Program-made: the position numbers and the translations under genes | Assembly (NCBI RefSeq): GCF_001665685.1 | Contig: NZ_LZTB01000011.1 | Span: forward strand, 229,393-293,392 | Direction: 5' to 3' | Length of the DNA: 64,000 nucleotides | Source: Mycobacterium sp. 852013-50091_SCH5140682 | Lineage (GTDB): Bacteria > Actinomycetota > Actinomycetes > Mycobacteriales > Mycobacteriaceae | The notes under the pieces: generated by a model | Database searches by the model: none | Told to the model about the DNA's origin: nothing | The model's input: only the letters and a program-made list of their open reading frames with translations | Shown here: in pieces, positions 1 to 8,592 of the stretch | How positions within the stretch are numbered: the first letter of the stretch is position 1 | Layout of the letters: the number at the start of each line of letters is the position of its first letter

Positions 1-167
1 TCGTTGGCCGAGGCGTCGTCCACCTGCACGCCGAGGAAGATGATGCGCTCCTCGAACAGCTTGTTGTACGGGTTGGATTCCTTGACGCCGAAGCTGGAGT
101 GCTCGATGAACGACGGCAGGATGTAGCGGGCCTGCGGCTGAAGGCGGGGATCAGTGTGGTCGGTCAT
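1..167 (-). CDS. clpP2: ClpP2 protease subunit, N-terminal part only
   Basis: This is the first 55 codons of an ATP-dependent Clp protease proteolytic subunit, cut by the window edge. Visible features are the stretch [20 protein letters not shown] and then [19 protein letters not shown], which I recognise as the amino terminus of mycobacterial ClpP2. The catalytic Ser/His/Asp lie outside the window. The ATG at 167 overlaps the clpP1 stop codon by four bases (ATGA), so the two subunits are translationally coupled. In mycobacteria ClpP1 and ClpP2 form a mixed double-ring tetradecamer that works with ClpX or ClpC1 in the cytoplasm and is essential. Identity is near certain. Confidence 0.95.
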   Translation of the reverse strand, partial: MTDHTDPRLQPQARYILPSFIEHSSFGVKESNPYNKLFEERIIFLGVQVDDASAN

Positions 168-775
168 TTGTCTAGTCCTGCTCCCGGTCCGGTGCCGTTG
201 ACGTTGGCGCTGGTGATGATGTGGTCGACGAACCCATACTCCAGGGCTTCCGGTGCGGTGAACCAGCGGTCGCGGTCGGAGTCGGCCTCGATGCGCTCGA
301 TCGTCTGCCCGGTGAACTCAGCGTTGAGGCGGAACATCTCCTTCTTGATGACCGCGAACTGCTCGGCCTGGATGGCGATGTCGGCCGCGCTGCCCGTGAC
401 ACCGCCGAGCGGCTGGTGCATCAGGATGCGGGCGTGCGGCAGCGCGTAGCGCTTGCCCTTGGTACCCGCGGCGAGGAGGAACTCCCCCATCGACGCGGCC
501 ATGCCCATCGCGTAGGTCGCGATGTCGCACGGCGCCAGCACCATGGTGTCGTAGATCGCCATGCCCGCGCTGATGGAGCCGCCGGGCGAGTTGATGTACA
601 GGTGGATGTCCTTGGTCGGATCCTCCGCCGACAGCAGCAGAATCTGCGCGCACAGCCGGTTGGCAATGTCGTCGTCAACTTGGGAGCCCAGGAAGATGAT
701 CCGCTCGGAGAGCAGTCGCTCGTACACCGAGTCGACAAGGTTGAGCCCTGCCCCGGCGCCACGCATGTCAGTCAC
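164..775 (-). CDS. clpP1: ClpP1 protease subunit
   Basis: A 203-residue serine peptidase of family S14, full length for the family. The nucleophile is Ser95 in MAASMG, the histidine is His120 in LMHQPLGG and the aspartate is Asp169 in DSDRDRW. It forms the proteolytic chamber together with ClpP2, whose gene follows with a four-base overlap. The start is GTG at 775; an ATG three codons later (766) is an alternative, but the GTG matches the position seen in the M. tuberculosis protein. The 97 bp between tig and this gene hold a ClgR-like motif at 862-872, consistent with the known ClgR control of clpP1P2 in mycobacteria. Confidence 0.96.
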   Translation of the reverse strand: MTDMRGAGAGLNLVDSVYERLLSERIIFLGSQVDDDIANRLCAQILLLSAEDPTKDIHLYINSPGGSISAGMAIYDTMVLAPCDIATYAMGMAASMGEFLLAAGTKGKRYALPHARILMHQPLGGVTGSAADIAIQAEQFAVIKKEMFRLNAEFTGQTIERIEADSDRDRWFTAPEALEYGFVDHIITSANVNGTGPGAGLDK

Positions 776-861
776 GACTGGATACCTGCTTTCTCTTACG
801 TCTTGGTACTGACGACATTAACCAACCTGGAACGCCACGCACTCCCAGACAGGGGCGCGTT

Positions 862-872
862 CGCTCACAGCG
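862..872. promoter_or_regulatory. Candidate ClgR operator upstream of clpP1P2
   Basis: CGCTCACAGCG fits the core CGCYNANRGCG that I recall for the actinobacterial Clp regulator ClgR. It abuts the tig stop codon and lies about 87 bp before the clpP1 start. The flanking A/T preferences of the full consensus are only partly met. ClgR activation of clpP1P2 is established in mycobacteria and corynebacteria; binding here is inferred. Confidence 0.45.
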
Positions 873-2279
873 TCACTCGGCGCTGTCGGCATCCTTGTCG
901 GCCTCGGCCTCGTCGGCCTCGTCGCTGCTGTCCTGCTCAGCCTCGGCGTCAGCGTTACCGACCGGGCCGAAGAGCTCGGTGGTGTCGACGACCGTGCCGT
1001 CGGTGTCGGTGACGGTCGCGGCGTGCACGACGGCGGCGATGGTCAACGCGCGGCGCACGTCGGCGAACATGGCAGGCAGCTGGTTGTTCTGCTGCAGGAG
1101 CTGGATCAGCTGCTGCGGCTCGATGCCGTACTGACGCGACATCAGCACCAGACGCTCGGTGAGGTCGTTCTGGCCGACCTGGACGTCGAGCTTGTCGGCG
1201 AGCGCGTCCATCAGCAGCTGGGTCTTGATGGCCTTCTCCGCGTGGGTGCGGTTGTCGGCATCGAATTCCTCACGGCTGCTGCCCTGTTCGGTCAGCTGCT
1301 CGGCAAACTTGTCCTCGTCGTGGTCGAGGGCGTGAATCCGGTTGTGCAGGGTGTCGTCGACCTGGGCCTGCACGATGTTCTCCGGCAGCGGAACCTCGGT
1401 CTGCTCCAGGAGCTCCTCGAGCGCCTTGTCCCGGATCTGCTCGGCCTGCTGCACGCTCTTGACCCGCTTGACCTGCTCGACGAGGCTCTCCTTGAGTTCC
1501 TCGAAAGTATCGAATTCGCTTGCCAGCTGGGCGAATTCGTCGTCGGCCTCGGGCAGCTCGCGCTCCTTGACCGACTTGACGGTCACAGTCACCTCAGCGT
1601 CCTTACCGGCGTGCTCACCTGCGGCCAGCTTGGTGGTGAACACCTTGGACTCACCCGCGGTCAGACCGGTGATGGCGTCGTCGAGACCGTCGATCAACTG
1701 ACCCGAACCGACCTCGTGCGAGAGCCCCTCGGTCTTGGCCTCGGGCACATCCTCGCCGTCGACGGTGGCCGACAGGTCGATGGAGACGAAGTCGCCCTCC
1801 TGCGCGGGGCGCTCGACGCCGGTCAGGGTGCCGAACCGGGCGCGCAGCGACTGCAGCTCGGCGTCGACCTCTTCGTCCGTGACCTCGATCGGGTCGACGG
1901 TGATCTTCAGCGACTCCAGGTCGGGCAGCGTGATCTCGGGGCGGACGTCCACCTCGGCGGTGAACACCAGCTCCTCGCCGTCCTCGAGCTTGGTGACCTC
2001 GATCTCGGGCTGGCCGAGCGGTTTGATGTCGGACGTCGAGACGGCCTCGCTGTAGCGGCTGGGCAGCGCGTCGTTGACGACCTGCTCCAGCACGGCGCCA
2101 CGGCCGATACGGGCCTCGAGCAGCTTGCGGGGAGCCTTGCCGGGACGGAAGCCGGGCAGGCGGACCTGCTTGGCCAGCTCCTTGAACGCCCGGTCGAAGT
2201 CCGGCTCCAGCTCGGTGAAGGGCACCTCCACATTGATGCGCACCCGGGTGGGGCTCAGCTGCTCGACCGTGCTCTTCAC
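873..2279 (-). CDS. tig: Trigger factor (ribosome-associated chaperone and prolyl isomerase)
   Basis: A 468-residue trigger factor. The amino-terminal ribosome-binding domain carries the signature [11 protein letters not shown]. The central FKBP-type peptidyl-prolyl isomerase domain starts near [15 protein letters not shown], a helical carboxy-terminal chaperone arm follows, and the tail is very acidic ([15 protein letters not shown]). The start is GTG at 2279, giving [13 protein letters not shown] and preceded by AGGAG at 8 bases. A longer reading frame continues upstream but would run into the tRNA-Pro gene, so I rejected it. The protein binds nascent chains at the ribosome exit tunnel. Its gene lies directly upstream of clpP1P2, an arrangement widespread in bacteria. 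Confidence 0.96.
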   Translation of the reverse strand: MKSTVEQLSPTRVRINVEVPFTELEPDFDRAFKELAKQVRLPGFRPGKAPRKLLEARIGRGAVLEQVVNDALPSRYSEAVSTSDIKPLGQPEIEVTKLEDGEELVFTAEVDVRPEITLPDLESLKITVDPIEVTDEEVDAELQSLRARFGTLTGVERPAQEGDFVSIDLSATVDGEDVPEAKTEGLSHEVGSGQLIDGLDDAITGLTAGESKVFTTKLAAGEHAGKDAEVTVTVKSVKERELPEADDEFAQLASEFDTFEELKESLVEQVKRVKSVQQAEQIRDKALEELLEQTEVPLPENIVQAQVDDTLHNRIHALDHDEDKFAEQLTEQGSSREEFDADNRTHAEKAIKTQLLMDALADKLDVQVGQNDLTERLVLMSRQYGIEPQQLIQLLQQNNQLPAMFADVRRALTIAAVVHAATVTDTDGTVVDTTELFGPVGNADAEAEQDSSDEADEAEADKDADSAE

Positions 2280-2321
2280 TCTTGTCGCTCCTAGATAGTT
2301 CTGTCGTTCTGGCGGGTGAGT

Positions 2322-2394
2322 CGGGGTGACAGGATTTGAACCTGCGGCCTTCCGCTCCCAAAGCGGATGCGCTACCAAGCTGCGCTACACCCCG
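2322..2394 (-). tRNA. proU: tRNA-Pro (UGG)
   Basis: A 73-base cloverleaf on the minus strand. The acceptor arm CGGGGTG pairs perfectly with CACCCCG at 2322-2328. The anticodon loop TTTGGGA gives anticodon TGG, and the T-arm contains GGTTCAAATCC. CCA is not encoded. It is divergent from tRNA-Gly and lies just upstream of tig, the same arrangement I remember next to M. tuberculosis tig. Confidence 0.95.
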
Positions 2395-2485
2395 TGTGCA
2401 TCGATTGTCTGCGTGACCGATCGCAGGCGCGAACCCACAAAAGGACCACGCGAGATACTACGGCCTGACCACCTGAAGCCTTCAA

Positions 2486-2516
2486 TTGGATTTGATTGGG
2501 GGCACACCGGTACAGT
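2486..2516 (+). promoter_or_regulatory. Possible promoter of tRNA-Gly
   Basis: TTGGAT at 2486-2491 and TACAGT at 2511-2516 resemble -35 and -10 boxes with a 19-base spacer, slightly long. Transcription would start about 8 bases before the mature tRNA at 2532. This is the only AT-richer patch between the two divergent tRNA genes. The call is tentative. Confidence 0.3.
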
Positions 2517-2531
2517 GCTGATGCTGCACAT

Positions 2532-2605
2532 GCGGGCGTAGCTCAATGGTAGAGCCCTAGTCTTCCAAACTAGCTACGCGGGTTCGATTCCCGTCGCCCG
2601 CTCCA
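2532..2605 (+). tRNA. glyV: tRNA-Gly (UCC)
   Basis: Acceptor arm GCGGGCG pairs with CGCCCGC at 2595-2601. The discriminator base is T2602 and CCA is encoded at 2603-2605. The anticodon loop CTTCCAA gives TCC. The T-arm GCGGGTTCGATTCCCGT is canonical. A strong intrinsic terminator follows at once. tRNA-Gly 3' ends are common integration sites, and the next gene downstream is atypical. Confidence 0.96.
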
Positions 2606-2615
2606 CGGAAAAACG

Positions 2616-2651
2616 GCCCTACCGGCGAAAACGCTGGTAGGGCAGCTTTTT
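2616..2651 (+). terminator. Intrinsic terminator after tRNA-Gly
   Basis: A 12-bp stem (GCCCTACCGGCG / CGCTGGTAGGGC, one G-T pair) closes an AAAA loop. It is followed by AG-C and a run of five T, a textbook Rho-independent terminator ending the tRNA-Gly transcript. Confidence 0.85.
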
Positions 2652-2822
2652 GTCCTTTCGGCGCTCGTGAGATCCCGGACGAGCCGCGGGAAGCGCGACG
2701 CAGTTGCCTGAGAGGTTTTCGCGACTGGTGTGACCGATGTTGCGTTCAGCGTTGCTCACCCCCAAATCGCGTGTGTTCGATTCGCCGGACAAGTGGGCAC
2801 CCAAGGGGGCAGTTGCCCGACG

Positions 2823-5800
2823 TCAATTCCGCGGCGGTACAGGAACGGGTACGGGCCCCGGCTTGGCCTTCGTGAAAGAGCTGGGGTTCATCCCGAGTTT
2901 GACGAGCCGGTCGACCATGTAAGCGTCGACCTCCAGGGGTCTGTGCACGTTGTAGTGTTCCCACGCCTCTTCGATCATGATCTCGAGTTGGTTGACGGTG
3001 CCCTGGGCATCGGCGGCGTGGACGCTCGTCCCCTTGGCGATCGGTTCGTAGCGCGCCTTCATCTTCTCCAATTCACCGATGTATTTCTGCAAGTCGTTCG
3101 CCCACATCGTGTTTGGATTGACGAAGGGGAACTTTGGAAGGCTCCCGGCCGGGCCGAATTCTGTCACGTACAGCTGATGCGCGACGGCGCCGTAGGGCGA
3201 GTTGAGGTCGAGGACCGGCGCCTCTTGCGCCTTGCCCAGCATCGCCCGGTAGGCGCCGCCCGCCTTGGTGCCGCCCATCTTGGCGGCGATCTGATCGATA
3301 CTTATCCCTGGATTCTCGGCAATCAAATATCGCGCGATCAAATAGAACTGGGCGGCATGCCGCACCTCATGCGCGAGAGCAGAAGCCATGTCCTCGATCG
3401 GCTTCGCCAACTCGGCAGGGTTGACGCGGATCACCCATCCATTCCGATATATCAACGCGATTTCATCGGGCTTTAGCTGACCCGGCTCAGCGATGACTAT
3501 CTCCGGCTTGGGCATATCGGCCGGCGCGAACTTGCTCAGCGCCTGTGCGCCGATCTCTTTGACGTTGGCCTCGGTCAGCGGTCCGGAAACCCCCATCTGC
3601 CGGACGCCGGCGGTGTACTCCGCCAACCGCTCCTTATCGGCCAGCGACAGTTCTTTCTGACCGGCGATGTCCATCGAGAGCGGATCGGCCGGCTGGCCGG
3701 AGGTCGATCCCGCGGGCGTGTCCGATGGGGTCTTATCGACGATCATCCTGGGTTCCGGCGGCGGCGAGAACGTGTCGCCAACAGGGAGACCGCTCTTCTT
3801 GCGGAGCATGTTGAGATCGCGCAGCGCTGCCCGCTCGTCCATGACCAGAGCGAAGTCGTCGGCGCCCGCGCCGCCTTTGCGATTTCTGAGCCGTTGACTG
3901 ATGGTGGGCCAGTCATCGCCCGTCGTGTCGAAGTCGCCGAGCTTAGCCCGGCGCTGATCGCGCAAGACCAACCACTTGGCCTCGGCCTCACTCAACTCCC
4001 TGACGCTCTGGTTGCTCAGTTGGAAACGCTCGATGAGCTGACTGATGCGACCGGCTTGCTTGGCGAGAAATGGCGATGCGATCTCGATCCCAGCCGTGAC
4101 CGCCGCGGTGGTGGCTGCGCCCTGAGCGGTCTTGGCGAGCAGAATCAGGACGTCGTCACCTAGTCCGCGCTTCCAGGTTTCATCCTGGGCGGTGGCTTCG
4201 GCGAAGCTGCTCAGGGCGGCTCCCGTGCCGCTCGTCAGAATCGTGGTCACAGATTGAGTGATCTTCGGCTGACTCGTCCACGCCGCCTTGGCGGCCTGCT
4301 CGGCGTTGAGCGCCATGGCTTGCTTGTACTCGACCGACACAAGCCCCTGGGCGACCGACGGCAAGATCACGTCCGTCACACCTTCGACGGCTCCCCCCAG
4401 AAACGCCGCCATCCCGTCGTTGCCCGTGGCGTCGAAACTGGCACCCTTCGCCACCTTGTTGATCACCACCTTGGCCGTGCCCTTCGCGACCGCTGCGACC
4501 GCCGCCCTGACACCCACGTTTTCGAACGTCTCAATGGCACCTGCGACCAATCCGACACCCGCACCAGCAGTGATGTATGCGATGACCAGCCCGACCGCGG
4601 TGTAAGCGATCTGCGCCGCGACATCGTTGACTGAATCGGCGGTCTTCGTGAGGCTGTCGGCCGACGCGAGCACTGATCCGCTTTTCGCGTTGAGATCCGC
4701 AGCCTCGGCTGAACCGGGGGATTTGTTGTCACCGGTCGCCTTGATAGCCCAGTCGAGTTCGCGATTCTCGTCGGCCAACGCACTGTAGGCGTTGGTGAAG
4801 CCGACGGATCCCGGATCGGTCAGGCTCTCTTTACCGAAGTCTCTGACCAGTTTTGCCCGCTCCAAGGGGTCCATGCTGCCTGCACCCGATAGCAGGATCT
4901 TCGTCGCCTTCAGGTACTCCTTGTCGTTGAGGTGCGACTTCATCAGCCCCCGCGTCGTGCCCGCGGTCTCCGCCTGCTGCAGGATGGCGACCTTGTCTGC
5001 GTCGCTTGCAGCTTCGAGCACGCTGTAGCAATAGTCCTCGTCGTCGTCGAGACCGCTCAGCGCAAACGAAATGCGATCCGCTACCGTCCCGCTCAGGATG
5101 GTTTTCACGTTCTTGAAGTCGCCACCTGTCTTGCGGGCGACGAGGTCCACGAACGGATCTCCTACGGACTGTTGACCTTTGTTCAGCGCATCGGCGAAGA
5201 GCTCGCGATCCGCCCCCTTGGCATTTTTGAAGACCTTCATGACGGCGCTGCCGCTGTCGGCTCCGGCGGCCGTCAACTTCTGCATCGCGGTTGGGTTCTC
5301 CGCAAGCAACGCGTTGAGTCGCTCTTTGTCTTCGGCCGCCAGCTCCGACATCGTCGAGGGGTCAAGTGGCTCTTCGCGCATCTGCTTTTTCTCAGCGGCA
5401 CTGGCGATTTCGAGGTAATTCCACACGACGCTCAGGTCGTCCTTGAACTTCACAGCCACGCGCAGCCGCTCGTTCAGCGACACCGAGCCTTTGACGAGAA
5501 TCATCGCGGCGAGGTATTTGTGCTTGTTGTCCAAAAGGCCGATGTCGGCGGGGTCTTCGGGGGACATCAAGCCCACTTCGGCAATCAGGTCCTTGTGATA
5601 GCCAGTCTGATACGACGCTTTCAGCGCGTTTTTGTCGGGGGCCTTGTCGACGAGAGTGAGCACCTTGTCCCATGCGACGGTCATCCCCGTCGGAGCCTCG
5701 ATTTCGGCCGCCAGCTCGTCGACCAGTCGAAATTCGCCGAATGCCATCAGTGCGCGCAGTTCGTACCCTGTGCGTTTCCACTGCAGAGTCTTGCTGTCGA

Positions 5801-6473
5801 GAATTCCGGCGATCAGCGAGGTCTGTCCGTTGGGCAGGGCGATAGATGTGGCGTCGGAGAAATGCTCTTTGAATTCACGGGCGAAGATCGCCTCCGCCTC
5901 TGCGAACGTATTGCCGGAGGCGCTCCCGCCGGCCGGAGCCGCCAGCACGCGACGGATTGTCTCTAGGTCGAAGTCGGTGCCGTACAACGCGAACAGCAAT
6001 TTGTCCGCTAATCGCAGCCCGCCGAATCGGAAGTATGACGACGCCCGCACGCCATAGTCGATGCCGAGGTATTTGACCATGTCCTTGTTGGCGTCGGAGT
6101 TGTACTCCTTCTGGTAGGCCGACTCCAGTTCGCCGTGGCGCATGGACTGCTTGTGCAGCCAGTCGTAAAGGCCGGTGGGCCAGACATTTCCGGCGCCCAT
6201 CGGCAGAGAACGATCGATGATCGCCGACCGCAGATCAGCCAAGCGCTGCTTGGCCGGGTCGGCCGGCTCGTCACGCTGAACGACTACGCCGCCGGAAAGC
6301 GCACTTACCAGTGCACGATTGCCGACCGCGCCCTGCAAGTCCAGAATGCCGTCAGCTGAAAGCTGGGTGACTCGGCGCGGGTTGGGCGCACTCGCCGTCG
6401 GCCGGCCGGGCCGCCGGGGCGCAGCCTCTGGATTCACCCGCGAGTGAGGCTCGTGTGCGTGACCGCTCGCCAT
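2823..6473 (-). CDS. Giant putative zinc-metallopeptidase protein, DUF4157/eCIS-associated style
   Basis: A 1216-residue protein that I cannot assign to a named family. The start is ATG at 6473 (MASGHAHEP), with AAGGTGG 7 bases upstream. Near residues 45-67 is LQGAVGNRALVSAL followed by VVVQRD, the Leu-Gln/Gly-Asn-Arg then Val-Gln-Arg pattern I know from actinobacterial proteins linked to extracellular contractile injection systems. Residues 75-600 are helical, with weak annexin-like pieces (YGTDFDLETIRRVL near 160, GLDDDEDYCYSVLEAA near 473). A hydrophobic Ala/Gly/Val stretch lies about 620-660. Near the end is HEVRH (1035-1039), an HExxH zinc site, then PLEVDAY with Glu1181 as a possible third ligand, and a Pro-Val tail. 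No signal peptide is visible. No CIS baseplate, sheath or tube gene is in the window. It could be an effector, a toxin or a self-processing scaffold; the function is unproven. Confidence 0.6.
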   Translation of the reverse strand: MASGHAHEPHSRVNPEAAPRRPGRPTASAPNPRRVTQLSADGILDLQGAVGNRALVSALSGGVVVQRDEPADPAKQRLADLRSAIIDRSLPMGAGNVWPTGLYDWLHKQSMRHGELESAYQKEYNSDANKDMVKYLGIDYGVRASSYFRFGGLRLADKLLFALYGTDFDLETIRRVLAAPAGGSASGNTFAEAEAIFAREFKEHFSDATSIALPNGQTSLIAGILDSKTLQWKRTGYELRALMAFGEFRLVDELAAEIEAPTGMTVAWDKVLTLVDKAPDKNALKASYQTGYHKDLIAEVGLMSPEDPADIGLLDNKHKYLAAMILVKGSVSLNERLRVAVKFKDDLSVVWNYLEIASAAEKKQMREEPLDPSTMSELAAEDKERLNALLAENPTAMQKLTAAGADSGSAVMKVFKNAKGADRELFADALNKGQQSVGDPFVDLVARKTGGDFKNVKTILSGTVADRISFALSGLDDDEDYCYSVLEAASDADKVAILQQAETAGTTRGLMKSHLNDKEYLKATKILLSGAGSMDPLERAKLVRDFGKESLTDPGSVGFTNAYSALADENRELDWAIKATGDNKSPGSAEAADLNAKSGSVLASADSLTKTADSVNDVAAQIAYTAVGLVIAYITAGAGVGLVAGAIETFENVGVRAAVAAVAKGTAKVVINKVAKGASFDATGNDGMAAFLGGAVEGVTDVILPSVAQGLVSVEYKQAMALNAEQAAKAAWTSQPKITQSVTTILTSGTGAALSSFAEATAQDETWKRGLGDDVLILLAKTAQGAATTAAVTAGIEIASPFLAKQAGRISQLIERFQLSNQSVRELSEAEAKWLVLRDQRRAKLGDFDTTGDDWPTISQRLRNRKGGAGADDFALVMDERAALRDLNMLRKKSGLPVGDTFSPPPEPRMIVDKTPSDTPAGSTSGQPADPLSMDIAGQKELSLADKERLAEYTAGVRQMGVSGPLTEANVKEIGAQALSKFAPADMPKPEIVIAEPGQLKPDEIALIYRNGWVIRVNPAELAKPIEDMASALAHEVRHAAQFYLIARYLIAENPGISIDQIAAKMGGTKAGGAYRAMLGKAQEAPVLDLNSPYGAVAHQLYVTEFGPAGSLPKFPFVNPNTMWANDLQKYIGELEKMKARYEPIAKGTSVHAADAQGTVNQLEIMIEEAWEHYNVHRPLEVDAYMVDRLVKLGMNPSSFTKAKPGPVPVPVPPRN

Positions 6474-6630
6474 TGACCACCCACCTTGCCGCTCGGCGTC
6501 CGACGTCGCGAACGGGCATCCACCGTCAGGCTCACCGCACATGATCGTTTGCCGCCGGGATCATTGGCAACGAACACCGGGGCACGGCCAGGGAACCCGT
6601 GTGGTGCCCCTTCGGGCAACGGGCTCGCTG

Positions 6631-6649
6631 CGCGGGTTCAGTTCCCGTC
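6631..6649. repeat. Imperfect copy of the tRNA-Gly T-arm
   Basis: CGCGGGTTCAGTTCCCGTC matches 17 of 19 bases of the tRNA-Gly T-arm at 2577-2595; the two central loop bases are swapped. It still reads as a T-stem/loop, but there is no D-arm, anticodon arm or acceptor arm around it. It overlaps the stop of the frameshifted gene that follows. Together with tRNA-Gly it brackets the giant-protein gene. Confidence 0.35.
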
Positions 6650-7114
6650 AGATGCGCTGACAGGACAGGCATATCGGCGCCTCTTCGTCACCCTCGTCGC
6701 CAGTCACGTCGACCCCCATCGCGCGCAGCCGATGCGGCCCCGTCAACTCGCCTGCGCGGCGCTGTGTGCGGATCGCGCGTCGGGCCGCGGCGCGGGGCAC
6801 ATGCTGAAAGATGACGGCGCTTTCGTCCGACACCGCACCCGGGCGGCGAGATGGATAACCGACCCAGCAGAAGCTGACTGCGTCCGTCGGCAGGGAGACC
6901 TTCTCTGCGTAGCGCGCGAACGGTTCCGCTGATCGTGGTTCAGTTGTGCCAACGCGGAATTCGACTCGGCATGGCGGCTGCGAGTCTGGGCGGTGTGACA
7001 CATCAGCGTTCTTCGAACGCCCGGCATCTTGAGCGTGAAATTCTGCTCCGCCCCACGGTGCAACAAATGCCTGAGGTCGAAGTGCAGTGTGACCGTTTCC
7101 ATCTCGCGCGTCAT
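6648..7114 (-). pseudogene. Frameshifted conserved actinobacterial hypothetical gene
   Basis: Two adjoining minus-strand frames together look like one protein. The first runs from ATG 7114 (GAGGGG Shine-Dalgarno) through METVTLHFDLRHLL and NSALAQLNHDQR. The second continues PFARYAEKVSLPTDAVS then FCWVGYPSRRPGAV, VIFQHVPRAAARRAIR and ends at 6648. From memory, an uncharacterised actinobacterial family begins with a Met-x-Thr-Val-x-x-HFDLSHL motif and continues with an x-LP-x-DAVS-x-x-WV block in one frame. The shift falls between about 6906 and 6955. This is either a real broken gene or a sequencing indel; the assembly has an adapter artefact elsewhere. The function is unknown. Confidence 0.55.
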
Positions 7115-7356
7115 CGCGATCCCCTCGATCGGCCAAGCCACTGGACTCTGCGACGTCGACTCCGACAGCACACGGCGCCTGCGGAAATTGACGCCAAAGA
7201 TGGCATGCCGAATGCCCTGAGAGCCTGATCACGGGCCGGTCTCGAATCGCTTCCAATCGATTTGGACCCTTGTGGTGGTCATGGCCACGGCCCGTACATT
7301 GGTGGTCGTCCCCGACTCACCGGCCAACGGCTCCGGTCCAACACGCAGGAGCCCGC

Positions 7357-8541
7357 ATGATCACGACAGCTCCCCCGATAGCCGGCACGTGCCTGCCGCA
7401 ATTCATCCGGGTGCGAGACGCCTTCGAACGCAACTTCGCCGAGCGTGGCGAGGTCGGTGCCGCCGTCGCGGTCTGGGTCGAAGGCGAGCTGGTGGTCAAC
7501 CTGTGGGGTGGATCGGCCGACGCAGCAGGCACTCGCCCGTGGCGCGAGAACACCCTGGCCAGCGTCTTCTCCGGATCCAAGGGACTGTTGAGCAGCTGCG
7601 TGCATCTGCTGGCCGATCGCGGCGAGATCGATCTCTACGCTCCGATCGCCCGGTACTGGCCGGAGTTCGCCCAGGCCGGCAAGCAGGACGTCACTGTCGC
7701 CATGGTGCTCGGGCACCGCTCCGGCGTGATCGGCCCGCGCGAACCCATGGACTGGCGCGACGTGACCGATTGGGACGGCGTCTGCGCACGGCTGGCCGCA
7801 GCCGAGCCGTGGTGGGAACCCGGCACCGCGCAGGGCTATCACACCGTGAGCTTCGGCTTCATCCTCGGCGAGGTGATCCGCCGGGTGACCGGCCGCACGT
7901 TGGGCCAGTATCTGCGCACCGAGATCGCCGAGCCGCTGGGCATCGACGTCCATATCGGCCTGCCCGCCGACGAGCACCACCGCTGCGCGGAGATGCTGAA
8001 CAAGCCGACCGTGCGCAGTGTGCTGGCCCAGAACAGGGTCTCTACCCCGCCGCAGCACCTGAACGACCATCCGTGGGCGGCATTCGCGGTGTCGATGGAT
8101 TTCGTACCGGACGACGAGCTCGGCGCCCACGCCCTGGGCACTTGGCGGTCGGCTGAATTCCCCAGCACCAACGCGCATGTGTCTGCACTGGGCATGGCGA
8201 CGTTCTACAACGCATTGGCCCAGGAAACGTTGATCAGCCGCGAACACCTGGAGCGTGCTCGGGTGTCCCAGGGCGGCTTCGACCCCGACGTGGTGCTCGG
8301 CCCGCGCGTCGCCGATCACGGCTGGGGTCTGGGATACATGCTCAACCAGCGCGGCGTGGCCGGCCCCAACCTCCGGATTTTCGGCCACGGCGGCTCCGGT
8401 GGCTCGTACGCGTTCGTCGATCTCGAACACCGCATCGGCTACGCGTACGTGATGAACTTTTTCGACGCGACCAAGTGCAACGCCGACCCCCGCACGGTCG
8501 CGCTGTCCAACGAGGTGTACTCCGCTCTCGGCGTAATCTGA
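7357..8541 (+). CDS. lipP: Esterase/beta-lactamase-fold serine hydrolase LipP
   Basis: A 394-residue member of the serine beta-lactamase-like family (PF00144), the same length that I recall for M. tuberculosis LipP and in the same place after tig. The catalytic SxxK is Ser72-GS-Lys75 in FSGSKGL, the tyrosine is Tyr161 in YHTVSFG, and an HGGSGG motif lies near the carboxy terminus (FGHGGSGGSYAF). These enzymes hydrolyse short-chain esters; clear beta-lactamase activity is not expected. No signal peptide is visible, so a cytoplasmic site is likely. The ATG at 7357 is preceded by AGGAG at 5 bases; an in-frame extension to 7270 lacks support. Confidence 0.9.
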   Translation: MITTAPPIAGTCLPQFIRVRDAFERNFAERGEVGAAVAVWVEGELVVNLWGGSADAAGTRPWRENTLASVFSGSKGLLSSCVHLLADRGEIDLYAPIARYWPEFAQAGKQDVTVAMVLGHRSGVIGPREPMDWRDVTDWDGVCARLAAAEPWWEPGTAQGYHTVSFGFILGEVIRRVTGRTLGQYLRTEIAEPLGIDVHIGLPADEHHRCAEMLNKPTVRSVLAQNRVSTPPQHLNDHPWAAFAVSMDFVPDDELGAHALGTWRSAEFPSTNAHVSALGMATFYNALAQETLISREHLERARVSQGGFDPDVVLGPRVADHGWGLGYMLNQRGVAGPNLRIFGHGGSGGSYAFVDLEHRIGYAYVMNFFDATKCNADPRTVALSNEVYSALGVI

Positions 8542-8592
8542 CGCCCACTGCGACACCCGGAAACCCCGTTTCCGCTCGGTACCCTGGACGCC

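Noticed and set aside
1023..2294. A 423-codon open frame on the plus strand across tig
   Set aside because: It is antisense to trigger factor, has Leu/Val/Gly-biased composition typical of the reverse frame of a GC-rich gene, and carries no family motif.
6631..6649. A tRNA gene near 6600-6660
   Set aside because: Only the T-arm folds; no acceptor, D or anticodon arm can be formed around it, so it is not an intact tRNA.
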